Source of the DNA: Liolophura sinensis
Taxonomy: Eukaryota; Mollusca; Polyplacophora; Chitonida; Chitonidae
Length of the DNA stretch: 64,000 bases
Assembly (NCBI RefSeq): GCF_032854445.1
Contig: NC_088300.1
Coordinates: forward strand, 78,965,084 to 79,029,083
Direction of reading: 5' to 3'
Part shown: positions 24,776 through 36,938 of the stretch, in pieces
Position numbering within the stretch: position 1 is the first letter of the stretch
Layout of the letters: the number at the start of each line of letters is the position of its first letter
Position numbers and translations under genes: made by a program
The notes under the pieces: model-generated
The model's input: the letters and a program-made list of their open reading frames with translations, nothing else
Databases searched by the model: none
Told to the model about the DNA's origin: nothing

Positions 24776-27700
24776 ATGTCTGAGGAACAGTTTACAGTGT
24801 ATGACGCAGAGACTCAGCAGCCACTCACTGTGACTGTAAGTGGTACAGGGGAGGATGGCCAAGCTGTGCAAGGTATCAGTTATATTACACAAGACCCTGG
24901 CCAAGTTACTCAAATACAGCAAGCAAGCTCTGACATGGTACAGGTACGTCTGCAGTTCAGTTGAATTACCATGTATTTGCATTTTAGCACTCAGAGAATG
25001 CTTTCTAATATTGAACTGAGCTCTTAATAAATGAATAATGGTCACAGAATGTTCACAAAACTGTTTCTTGTGGGTGAATATAGAGGAAAAAATATACCCT
25101 GTCACATGTCAAAAATTTGAATGCATTTAACGCTGTTTTAAAAATCTGCAAAAAAGTTTTATGCTGTATATCTGAAGAATCCTTTTTTTTTTTGCATAAA
25201 GGTGCATTAAAGACCAAAGTTCTGTATTAAACAATAATCAAATTGTTTAAGAATTTGACTGACATGGAAATTTGTGCATGTTTTGGATTTTCTACACTTG
25301 TATAGACTTGAAGTATTTTTAAACCTGAATAGTTTAGCTTTAAATGTTATTAACACTTTACCATAAGTATGCACTTGTAGTCCTTACAAACTGTTGAAAC
25401 CCATGAATTTTATCTTATCATTTAGGTGACAGAATCGCCAAGTGTGTTCACTTCCCTTTCAAACTCCACTTTGGGTACAGCTGTATCCTGTGCAGCTCAG
25501 CCACAACAGGTGCTAACAGCTGGAGGTTCAGTCCCTGTCATGGTATCTGCCCCTAATGCAGGTCTCACCCAGCAAGCACTTGTCCAGCAAGCTGGCAATC
25601 TCCTCCAACAGCAGGTCATACAGCAAGCTGGAGGAACTGTGGCAGGCACACCCAACATTGGCAACAATGCAGCAGGAATCCCTCAGATGCTGTTCTTAAA
25701 CCAAGTGAACATAAATGGACAAACTTCGTTTGTTTTAGTTGATGCAAACAATAAGCCTGTTCAGCTTCCACAAGGTTTGTATGTGCAACGTATATGTCTC
25801 TTTTACTAATCGTGAGTAGGTTAAATTTTTCTCTCTATTTTGAGTGTTTTAATAGGCCGCCCAAGGACAGAGTGCGTACTGATGAAGTCCTGGAATCAAA
25901 AAGTTAATTTTCAAGGCCTTGAAGGACGTTAAAAATGAAATTGTGAATCTTCATTATTTTAAGTGTTAAACCATCTACTTCTGCATCTCATTCTCTAATT
26001 GCTCCTGAAGTGGTCAATTGTCATTGTTTGGTGGAGAAAAGGATGACAACCATCTGTATAAAGGGAGATAATCGGTTCACCACTAAACGACCTCATCTAG
26101 ATCGTCAGAATTTGGTATTTTCAGATGGTCTTTATTAAATATAAATCTACAGTCCAGTGGCCATTTCTTTTAACATTTTGGTACATTTAGGGTCTTTGAA
26201 CTGAGCTATATTTAGTCCTAAGTCCTGGAATTTATGTAAGTAGTAGCTGTATTACTGCTGGTAATAATTTATGACTCATTATGGTTTTTAAGTTCCCTCT
26301 TTTCTTGAAATTCCTAAGATTTTCAATTCAGGACAATTTTTAGTATTTGTAATCTGTTGTAATGTAACTTAAGACACTTGCTCTTGAGGTTATGTTCAGA
26401 TCAAGTGGTATTAGGTTTGGTTGTAGCAATCTGTCAAGAGGCTCGCACCTGAGTTACTGTCGTTTACTTCCACACAATCTGAGTTGGCAGAAAGATGACC
26501 TCTGAGCTCATGAGCTCTGCATGCATAATGGATATTTGACATGCCACTTCACATGTGCTCAACGCTCATAAACATCTCCAGGAAGTTTTCTCCTGAATTC
26601 CCTTTCATCATAAAATGGTGATCAGAAAACAATCAAAGTGCACCTTGTTAAGTAAACTTTTGTGCGCTAGATTCGTTATGATTTTAGTCTGAGGAAAACA
26701 TGAATTGTTGTCGGGGACTATCCATATAATCCTCTGACCACCTCCAATGACCACTTAAGGCATTTACCATAGTCAGGTGTCTGGTTAGGTGTGGTCAACT
26801 TGTTTGGGTCCTGGTTAGTAGTTCAAAATATTCTTGACTACAGTTTAAATCCCCAGTAAAACATTATAATAGCCATAGTTGTCCATGAACTGGATTCAGT
26901 GGCAGTAATTAATGAGTATTTACAGTCTGTAGTGAGTTGGTGTTTGCTTTTGCAGGTATCCAGGTGATAAACTTGCCATCTCAACAGGGTGCTGGTAGTC
27001 TTCCTGCATCAACTTCTTCCACAGTCGCCGGTCAGCAGCTCCCCATGGTCAGCCCACAGGTAGCATCAGAGTCGTGATGCTTCTATTCAGTACTTATTGA
27101 AAAAAGAAACAAAAGAATCTTTTTGCCTATAAAATTAACCATTTTGGCATACATTGTAGTTTCATGGCACTAAGTCCTCCATGTGAGCAATAATAATGTT
27201 CCCACAATGTGTGCAAAATAAATAAATTTGAGAGAAGTAAAATAACATCAACAAAGGGACTATCTCGGGTTCATAGACAAGCCAGTATTCAGTCTGTCGA
27301 TTGAATGAAGACCTCAATAACGGGTTATATTTATTCAATTTGATGTGGGTTTTTTTAAAGAAATACTCAAAATTTTATATAATCTCAATTTGAACATATC
27401 CAAAGTTTCACGAAGCAAACTATTCGCGTTATGAGTTCTCTCCATTTTACAAAAGTCTTCATGACCCTCTGCTGTTGATTAGGTTTAAGAGGGCAATTTT
27501 TAGAAGCAACTGAAGTTTGATAGGTGGATAATAGCAGCAAACTTAAAACCTTGTCTGCCAGATGATACCAACATTTACCAGCGAAATTGATTCGCTACAA
27601 AAGCATGTTTTTGTTCAAAAGCTGAACACCGAGTTGTGTGCCAGTCAGGACTTCAGGCCATTGAGATCCAGCCGTATTCGTCATGGAAAAAGTGACAATT

Positions 27701-30700
27701 CATTGATACAGAAAGTAGCAGTGTATTTTATCTCTCTAAACCTCTATTTTAAGATCATTAAATTTAATAGCCCATGTTGTAATTCACTCTTTATTCTCTC
27801 ATTACCGGTGGCAGATTTGGGAGTTAAATTTCACATGATTAGTACAGTGTCAATAAGTCATATCAGACTTTGTTTTGAACTGCTTTTATCAGTTGAAATC
27901 TTGGTTTATTTTGACAAGTAAGGATAATGTTAAAAGAGAATTTAGATAATGCACAGAACATTTATCTGAATGCACTATTCAGATTATTTTCTGGTACACA
28001 TGTAAGGTGTGACATGATTTTTAACTATTTTTTTTTAGATCATTGTTCACATGACCTTTTACAGACTGAAAGTGACAACCACTTAATCCATAAGCCATTA
28101 GTGCGTGACCATTCTGTCTTGATTCATTACTATTGAATATTTTTTAAAAGTGATGTGAGTTTCAGTCATTCTAGACTGATGGTCTACGTTGTAAACTTTT
28201 TTGGCAGGTATTCACTGAACTGATATCCTGCAGTAGATGTGACAGTTACTGCAGTGTTCACTGATTATCAGTTCGCAGTATCAACTAGGAGGCTGGCTTG
28301 AGCTCATATATAGGCAGTGATAATTACTTTAATCAGTGAAGGATAGTGAAGTGCAAAAATATTCAGTTTTAGTATCTCTGTCGAAACAAAAAAACTCAAT
28401 TTCAGTTGAAAGAAAAATTAAATTTTGCCCAGAAAGTGGTGGTTGGCACATGGAAAAATGACTTCTAGTCACTACTTCATCTTAAGAGGCATCTTTAATT
28501 CATGTATTTACCCTTGGTTTCACATCTATGTCTAGCACTTTTAGCAAGGCCCCCAGAAGGGATAATAGTAAACAACATCTAGCACTTAACAAGGTCCCTA
28601 CAAGGGATAATAGTAAACCACATCCAGAACGTTTAGCAAGGCCCCCAGAAGGGATAATAGTAAACCACATCTAGCACTTAACAAGGTTCCTAGAAGGGAT
28701 AATAGTAAACCACATCCAGAACGTTTAGCAAGACCCCCAGAAGGGATAATAATAAACCACATCTAGCACTTTTAGCAAGTCCACTTCAAGGGTTAATAGT
28801 AAACCACATCTAGCACTTAACAAGGTCCCTAGAAGGGATAATAGTAAACCACATCTAGCACTTTTACCAAGTCCACTTCAAGGGTTAATAGTAAACCACA
28901 TCTAGCACTTAACAAGGTCCCTAGAAGGGTTAATAGTAAACCACATCTAGCACTTTTAGCAAGTCCACTTGAAGGGTTAATAGTAAACCACATCTAGCAC
29001 TTAACAAGGCCCCCAGAAGGGATAATAGTAAACCACATCTAGCACTTTTAACAAGTCCACTTCAAGGGTTAATAGTAAACCACATCTAGCACTTAACAAG
29101 GTCCCTAGAAGGGTTAATAGTAAACCACATCTAGCACTTTTAGCAAGTCCATTTCAAGGGTTTAATAGTAAACCACATCTAGCACTTAACAAGGTCCCTA
29201 GAAGGGTTAATAGTAAACCACATCTAGCACTTTTAGCAAGTCCACTTCAAGGGTTAATAGTAAACCACATCTAGCACTTAACAAGGTCCCTAGAAGGGAT
29301 AATAGTAAACTACATCTAGCACTTTTAGCAAGTCCACTTCAAGGGTTAATAGTAAACCACATCTAGCACTTAACAAGGTCCCTAGAAGGGATAATAGTAA
29401 CCACATCTTTTAGATGTGACTAGAATTGTTAGTAGTAAGGCTTCACATCCACATCTAGCACTTAACAAGGTCCTGAGAAGGGTCAATAGTAAGGGTTCAC
29501 ATCCACATCTAGCACTTAACAAGGTCCCGAGAAGGGTCAATAGTAAGAGTTAGGATCTACATCTAGCACTTGACAAGGTCCCGAGAAGGGTCAGTAGTAA
29601 GGGTTCACATCTACATCTAGCACTTGACAAGGTCCCGAGAAGGGTCAATAGTAAGGCTTCACATCTACATCTAGCACTTGACAAGGTCCCCAGAATGGTT
29701 AATAGTAAACTACATTAGCTGGAGCATATCTTGTGAGATACGTGTACCTTCTTGGCTTGAAGCAGGACCACCATGAATGTCATCTGTGAACTCCTGTTTT
29801 GGTTGAATTTATTACGTGCCTACATTGACTGACTAAGGTGATAGTGCTTTAGATCTGTATATAAATAGATTTGCACAATGTACATGCAAGACCTTCAGAA
29901 ACATTTCAGGATGCTACGGTAAATGTTTGTCAGTTATATCATTTGAGTTTGTAATTGTTGTTGGTATTTTGTTTGACACCAGTCCAACAACGGCACACAG
30001 TTGGTCTTGTCCATGTACATCAGTCTAATTCTTACTGCTTTGCCATTTATAGACTGGTGAGTCTGGAGAAGAACCCTTGTATGTGAATGCCAAACAGTAT
30101 CACAGGATATTGAAGAGGAGACAGGCACGTGCTAAACTCGAGGCCTTGGGGAGAATACCCAAACAGAGACAGGTGAGTTCTACAGATAACTGTCAAGAGT
30201 ATTAATTTGACAGTTTCACCTGTAATGACTTCTCAGCTACTATATCCTATGACTGATGTCCACAAACAAAGACTGTAGCTGCTCTTTATTCAACCTGTGT
30301 AGATTAACTTTCTTTATTAAAATGGTACGGTCAGACCTTTTTGTCAGTGTTAATGACTTTAGATAGCACAATTGCAGAGGATGGCTTTGAAACAGCTGTT
30401 GACCGAAATTGCTTCTCCAACCTTTTGATAGATTTATTTATTTATTTGCTATACTAAATTTTTCACATACATAACTTGGACACATATAAGACTGCTTGCT
30501 GCCATAAAATTCTGGAGTAGGACATTAAGCAAGTACAAAATTTGTCATACTAAAAAAATTCCTAAAGACTTGTGGTTTTGTGTTAGAATGTAGCTCTCAA
30601 TGCATCAGTTATGCTTGTAGGAGTTTGTCAGGTACCTTGGAAGGAGTAAAGCCAGCAGTGATTTCCTCTGCCAGTCAACCCGAAGGCCTGCCATCTTGGT

Positions 30701-30958
30701 GAAATGTGTTTGAGTGAGGTTTGACGTAAAACATGAGCGAAATAATTGTATTTGTTTGACATGAAGGCTTCTGTTTTTTTGTTACAGAAATATTTGTACG
30801 AGTCTCGCCACAAGCATGCAATGAACAGACAGCGGGGGATGGGAGGAGTGTTTGTGCCTCAGGGACAGCTCAATAACAGTTTAGACCAGGACAGTATAAA
30901 TAGCAGCAATGTGGACTCCAGCCACGAGACACTGCTTGCATCACTTGGTGCATCATAG
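24776..30958 (+). CDS. NFYA: Nuclear transcription factor Y subunit alpha (CCAAT-binding), complete
   Basis: NF-YA joins the NF-YB/NF-YC histone-fold dimer and makes the sequence-specific contacts with CCAAT boxes in promoters. Coding exons: 24776-24943, 25426-25774, 26956-27059, 30053-30172, 30788-30958, all GT-AG and in phase, giving 303 residues. Residues 57-207 are rich in Gln, Ala and Val, the activation region. The conserved core spans about 213-269: EEPLYVNAKQYHRILKRRQA is the dimer-binding helix, then ESRHKHAMNRQRG is the DNA-contact region. Core ends GGVF where the family usually has GGRF. The protein stops about 35 residues later without the longer acidic tail of vertebrates. A 1.2-kb minisatellite lies in the intron before the core. 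The start sits in the first coding exon after acceptor ttttacag. Confidence 0.96.
28535..29717 (+). repeat. Dimeric minisatellite in an NFYA intron
   Basis: Two unit types alternate: about 45 bases (agcacttaacaaggtcccta ... aatagtaaaccacatct) and about 47 bases (agcacttttagcaagtccac ... aatagtaaaccacatct), a higher-order unit of about 92. From about 29400 the array changes to a longer 'aaggtcccgagaagggtcaa' form. It lies wholly within intron 27060-30052. Confidence 0.95.
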
Positions 30959-31703
30959 GACCAAGTCAGTGGTGATCTCACTGCCTCAGCTGGAGAAAGT
31001 GAGAGCCATTGAACTTTATATAAACACTTTGGGGTCAGGAAAGTGTTTGTGCTTCAGGTAACCTGGCCGTTTGACTCAGAAATGTGGTAGAAACCCTGCT
31101 AATACTTGACACTACACTATGCAGTGTGCTCTGTGCAAGGAAGAGAGCAAGGTTGGTCCAGTGATTCTAATGTGTCTAGAGAGAAAGTGTGTGATGACTC
31201 GTGAGGAAGTTTCATGTGGATAAGGGGATGGGAAATGTGACCAGTTGAAGTTTTGTGAGGTCTCCAGTAATTGCAGCTTATTGCGTGTGGATTGTGGTCT
31301 GAACAGTTGCCCATTTCTTGAAGTGATGCTGTTGGAAGTTAAAGCATTCATATTACCATCTCACACATGTTTTGAGCATAAAGTGGCCACTAATCAGTCA
31401 CTAATTAGCATGCAGCATGTTCCACAGAATTCAGGATGAACATTATTGCACACTTTTGTAAATTTGTTTCATAAGTGTATGGTTACGGCGAACAGTGCTC
31501 ATAGCAAAATGTTATGTATCTAAACTTGTTGAATTGATGGATATGTGCCATGGTGGTATTTGTCACACTAGTTACTGCAGATCCATGATGTTTTGTGAAA
31601 CTATTAATACATCTTGGATTACAATCACGGCTTCTGAAATTACATCCACTTAGGACTTAATATTTATGATAGGTACATGTGAGTAATTGTTTTCAAATGA
31701 ACC

Positions 31704-31709
31704 AATAAA
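31704..31709 (+). terminator. Candidate NFYA polyadenylation signal
   Basis: AATAAA about 750 bases after the NFYA stop codon, followed by a GT-rich stretch (gctcagtgtg). Plausible but not unique; other AT-rich signals exist nearby. Confidence 0.5.
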
Positions 31710-33104
31710 AATGCTCAGTGTGAAAAATGTATGGCTCGTTTAAACTTTCTAGCTTTAATTTTTATTTGTTTATTGATTTTCTGATTGTTAACTTGCTCCA
31801 TGACGTTATCTTCCGTGGTATGAGTGAAACATAGGAGCAGTTTGCTTGTTCCTTAGAGAGGTGTGGAATGGAATGAACAACCCACCCACAGCTTATCAGT
31901 GAAGCATGGTTGTAATCAGGTCACATTGCTGCGAACACACATGTTATTTGGTGCAGCTTGATCTAAAAGGAATTTTGTTGATGTTATGGTAGTTTAAAAG
32001 CTTCAGTATTTATATTACATGAGATAGGTTTTGCAGAATTTAATTTTATCACACACTCATCTGTTTTAACAGTGTTAATGAAATACAGTTCAGATGTACA
32101 GTGAATGCAGTTACAGAGGTTTTCGTTAAAACTATTCATTGTAACGGTTCATTACTGTATTTCACGCCTAATGTTTGGCCTATAATAATTCACTTTTAGC
32201 AGCACATGACGATGTTAAAATGATATTTTTGATGTCAACACACAAGTTTTCCTGATAAAAAATTAATGATTTCAGAAAAAATATGTAATGTGAAAGAATC
32301 TTTCAGAATCAAGCAAAATGTGTTTCTTGCAAAATGCCCAACTTTAGGTGAAATACCGTATTTATTATTCCTGTATAGATAAAAAAGTGTATTGCCTTAA
32401 TCATGTGAATATGAAATATTAAACATTCATGAGATGTTGTTTTCATCTATATACATCACAGTTAGAAAACTCATCATTGTTTGGGGATGAGACAAAGGAA
32501 ATAACGAGGAGGTAATAAATGTATTAGATGCTGTGTAGATGAATACATGTACACTCCATCATTGTCACTCTCAAAACAGCCCTTGCTCCCAACCACTTCA
32601 GGGCCCCTCAGAAAAACAGAGCATAGTGATATTCTATGTGAGAATATGGACATATTCTGATAGGGTGATGTTTGTTACACAATAAAGATGGGCTATAAAC
32701 AGGAGATAATTTGAAATATCACATGAGCATGTGCTGGACTTGACTGCACTAACCACAGAGGCAATGGTATCATTAAAAATACTGCATATATTGACCTGGG
32801 GATTAATACACATGTAAAGCACAGTGGCACGACTGGGATGTTCCATTGTTGGTGCTGTGTGTCCATATACGGTATGTTACAAAATTCACTACTTGTGAAT
32901 GTGTTGAGCGGAAGTTTTGCATTCATGTGTCTTATTATGGCGAACCCTTTGATATACTTGCTGCTAAATCTGGGTTTTAATAATGGTGGAGAAGACAAAA
33001 AAAAATGAAGTTTAGATCAAACTGTGCAAAAATTTGTTTTAAATATGTCTACAATATTTTTTTTTCGATTTTTCTCTTTAGAAAAAGATAAAAATAATTC
33101 TTGT

Positions 33105-33195
33105 AGGGTTGGTATTTGGGGCTACCTCTTGGTAGATATTGTCCTTGTTTAATAATGTTATAAATCAGGATGTAGCATATGTTTAATAAATATAT
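33105..33195 (+). repeat. Dispersed repeat, copy 2 of 2
   Basis: Related to 975-1065 in the same orientation: ggtatttggggctacctctt ... ggatgtagcatatgtttaat. It lies between NFYA and OGA. Confidence 0.6.
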
Positions 33196-35654
33196 TTGCA
33201 CTAGAATTTGGTCTTTTCATTTAACAAATGTGTTCAACTTGGATTTTTGATCACATTTATAATTTTAATATAATCATAAATATTACCATAATTCAACTTG
33301 AAGGAATATGTTTGGATATTACAGCAAATTTACATTCAAATAAACTTATTACACGTGCATTATATCCTTATTTAGAACATTATTGAGGAAAGATGGTATA
33401 TACTAAAAAACATTTTTTTTTAGAACATATTTTGTTATTATAGCAGCTGTTTAATACAACACATTTTTTATTAATTCGACATAACGATTCTGTTAGACTA
33501 ACAGGATGACAGCAAAATTCAATTGGATTTCGTTGATTGATTTTTGGCCAAAAGCTTTCTTTGTAGCCTACATAAATTCAACAAAAGTTCTGTAAACGAC
33601 CTTCTAGTGGTACTCAATCCCTATAAACGAAGCTTTGAAGGAAATATATCCCAATTCAGTGGAATTAAATTGGGAGACAATACTGATTCCCCATATGGCT
33701 CACCTTATCAAGATTAGTATAACTTTAGTTTTGATATTATTAATTATCTATTTATGGACGGCAGTATCCCAGAGAGCCGTGCACATGTGGTGTCCGCATA
33801 CCTCGCCAAGTACATGTACATGCTATACACAGCCTGTGAACATAGAGCCGGTCATCAAAAAAAAAAAATCCTGCTGAAACTTAACCATTAATCCCCTCCA
33901 TTCATTTCAATTTTTTAAACTATTGCCAAACATATCAGTTGTAAATTACTATGTACTATCTTAGCATGGAAGATCTATGGCACTATATGCTTTTTTTACA
34001 CCGGCCTGTATGAAATTCCACTTATCCTAAGCCTACAGGCTGAGTACATAGACATAACGGAGTTCTAATATAACTGCTGTGTTTATATGAACAGTTCCAG
34101 TAAACGTGTAATTGAGATACTTCATTGCGTTTCTTTGGTTTACAATAGGATATTGTATTTACTATACAAATATTGAGCACACACTGTTTAAACATGAAGT
34201 GTGGTGGACTGTCTTTTGCATGAATTTGATACATAGAATAATACACTCGCACATATGTGATATCAATGGAAACTGCTGGCTATACTTCTGTTTTCAGACA
34301 ACTTTCTTTGATTAAGATTCTATCTATTGTTAAGGGATTGTGATGCTATAATTAGATTCCCAGGTTGAAAGCTGGAAGACTTGTGTTCTTGTTCAGATGA
34401 TTAAAACAAATGTTCTCTGCAACCACTTTTTATTGATTACGCAAAAAACTGTTTGGCAAGAATGATCCAAACTGCTAGTTAGTATAATCAAAAACAAAGT
34501 ACTATGTAACAAAAGATATCCTGGTACCACAGATAAGCTCTTGTCTAAAACAAAGAGAAACTTTGAATATTGTACATAATTGGTAATTTAATTCTCCTCT
34601 CAATTTCAATGCATGCATATTCTAATTAATAACGCAAAAGTAAAAGAGTGGAACCCCTTACTGTTAAAATAAAAGCTGCTTTGGCACCTATACACTGAAC
34701 TATATAGATTAAAAGCCTCAACAGAACTTGGTGCATTCAAATTGCCAATGTCTATCTTTTTCTGGTGTAGTAAGTTGCAATGAATGTTTTCTGTGACTCG
34801 ATCAAATGCTTACCCTGGTACACGATTTTCTTGTTTTAGCTTTATGTTGTCTTTGTTATTCTGTTAATGTGCACGGTTGATTACTTTTGGTTCCTACTGT
34901 GCATATGTAAGCCTAAATGTTTCTGCTGTACATTCCTGGAGATGACCACATAGTTACGCCAAAATATAGATTACCATATATGTTGACTTTAGTGTTTGGA
35001 GTTTCTCTTGTTTCACTTGACAACTGTAACAAACATTTTAATGCTCTGAAAGGGATCTGATCGTCAGCCGAAGTAAAATCCACATCTGCAGGCTGCTTGT
35101 AAAACTACATACAGTTCGTTATATTAATAAAATTGGCCTGTGGGAATTTGACTTTGGATACTGTTTTACCTGTTGACGGTCTGAACTGCAACGTGACTTG
35201 GACTCATAAATCGCTTACTATTAAGCTCTTGTGTATCTGAATCAATCTAAGGTAAATTTTAAGGGTGGTATCTCAAATTTTTGCATGTATTGGGCTCGGC
35301 TTTAGCGTTGCATTGACGTTTCTTATATATAGGCGAGTTCTTTGTTGGCTTTGGTACCAAATCTGTTTTCGAAAAGCATGATGCCATTCAAGTCATGGTC
35401 TCGAAAACAATGTGATGGAGTTTAAAATTATCATTTGAATTAGAAAAAAAAGAGTTTATACTGCATTTTCTTTGGATGTCCAAACTTGTCATATGTTTCA
35501 TGGGGCCTGTTACATGTATTGGTTTTCATAAGGTGCTGCTTGAATCAAATATCAGGTTTCCATAGCACTTGAAATGGCAAGTTTAATAAATGATGTGAAT
35601 ACAATATATAGGCCATGTATTCATTCAGTTTAACTCATACAGGACTGTGGTGAT

Positions 35655-35830
35655 TCATTTCTGTATTTATTTGATTGGTGTTTTATGCCGTACTCAAGAA
35701 TATTTCACTTATATGACGGCAACCAGCACTATATTGAGAGGAAACCAGACAGAGCCCGGTGAAAACCCTTGACCATTCCCAGGTTGCTGACAGACCTTCC
35801 AACGTATGTGGTGATTCAGCTTTATTTAAC
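35655..35830 (+). repeat. SINE-like dispersed repeat ('tactcaagaatattt' family)
   Basis: Reads tatttatttgattggtgttt, atgccgtactcaagaatatt, then gacggcaaccagcac and gaaaccagacagagcccggt, and ends near ttgctgacagaccttccaac. It is the most complete copy in the window; related sequence may continue to about 35990. Confidence 0.75.
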
Positions 35831-36722
35831 CTACCAGGCCTAAATTTAACCTAAACAAAAATTTCTGTTATGTAGGACAATATGTAATTACCGGTACCAA
35901 CTTTCATTGACATCAACACAATTGGTGGCACACGGTTTCCATGAGTATGTAAGGCTCCATGGTAAATTAGGACCCAGTCAGGATTCGATCAGTGTGTGTC
36001 ACACTCACTTATAATTCCTCTTTGTAAACCATAACAGGCATTTATATATATATATATATATACATGGTACTTCACCAGCTCACTTTTCCTGATGTGCGTG
36101 GGGTATATGTAAGGCCTTAAGGCTATTAACTAATAGTAAATAGATTTTGGTAAGGCCTATATAACTTCTGTATTTCCAGTTACGCTTAAGAAAATATCCA
36201 ATTTCCAGTTACGCTTAAGAAAATATCAAAAATACCGCACACAAAAATAAAAAACATACGGTGTGTTAGGTTTCACTGCATTTGTAGCCATAAGTAATGT
36301 GAATAGACTTAGCTGGATCTAACAGGAATTCCTGTATCCAGCCTACACTTCGTTCAGAGTGAGAAATTCAAGGAAGATCATCCACTTGGAGATTTCTTAT
36401 TTTCTTATGCAGTCTAACTTAGCAGACGGAAAGTAGTTGTTAATGTCAATGTAACTGTCAGACACATTACGTCACATTGATGAATTACCAAACACCTGTG
36501 CTCATACATGTATGATTATTCATTTCAGTCCGTAACCTCTCACGTATCAGTATGACATGCTGTCAGCAATGATTAGAAATACCAGAGCAGTCGAAGTTTA
36601 ATTGTATCCACAAAACCTAATCTATTTTTATCGCCTCTAAACACTACATCCTGGCATTTTCACGAAACTGGTATAAGCCAGTTCGAACGAGTTTTAAGTT
36701 GGCAGAAGTTAACGTTCGTTTC

Positions 36723-36770
36723 ATTGGCCACCCTACAACGAGCACCGGCACATGACGAGGCTGAGCCAAT
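36723..36770 (+). promoter_or_regulatory. Pair of CCAAT boxes upstream of OGA
   Basis: ATTGG at 36723-36727 (CCAAT inverted) and CCAAT at 36766-36770, about 170-215 bases before the OGA start codon. These match the NF-Y recognition word. Function is inferred from position. Confidence 0.45.
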
Positions 36771-36938
36771 CATTGCCGCAGTAACAAAGTTGTATACATA
36801 TTGTCAAAAAATTGTGAGGGGAGAAGGCAGATCGCTGTACGGTTTTGTTCCTGCAAATCCTTACTAATTCTGTCCATCATTGGAGTTGTAACCAGTTGTG
36901 TATCACATGTTATGTTGATTCGAAAGGGAACGACCAAA

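Larger units (their letters stand above)
31730..36720. other. NFYA-OGA intergenic region, no gene seen
   Basis: Five kilobases of AT-rich sequence holding the dispersed repeats listed separately (33105-33195 and 35655-35830) and a (ta)n run at about 36042-36062. Short open frames do not resemble any family. Confidence 0.6.

Noticed and set aside
24725-25105. 126-codon minus-strand frame over the first NFYA coding exon
   Set aside because: Shadow of the plus-strand NFYA exon and its intron.
27562-28136. Two open frames in an NFYA intron
   Set aside because: Hydrophobic, AT-driven translations without motifs; no supporting splice sites.
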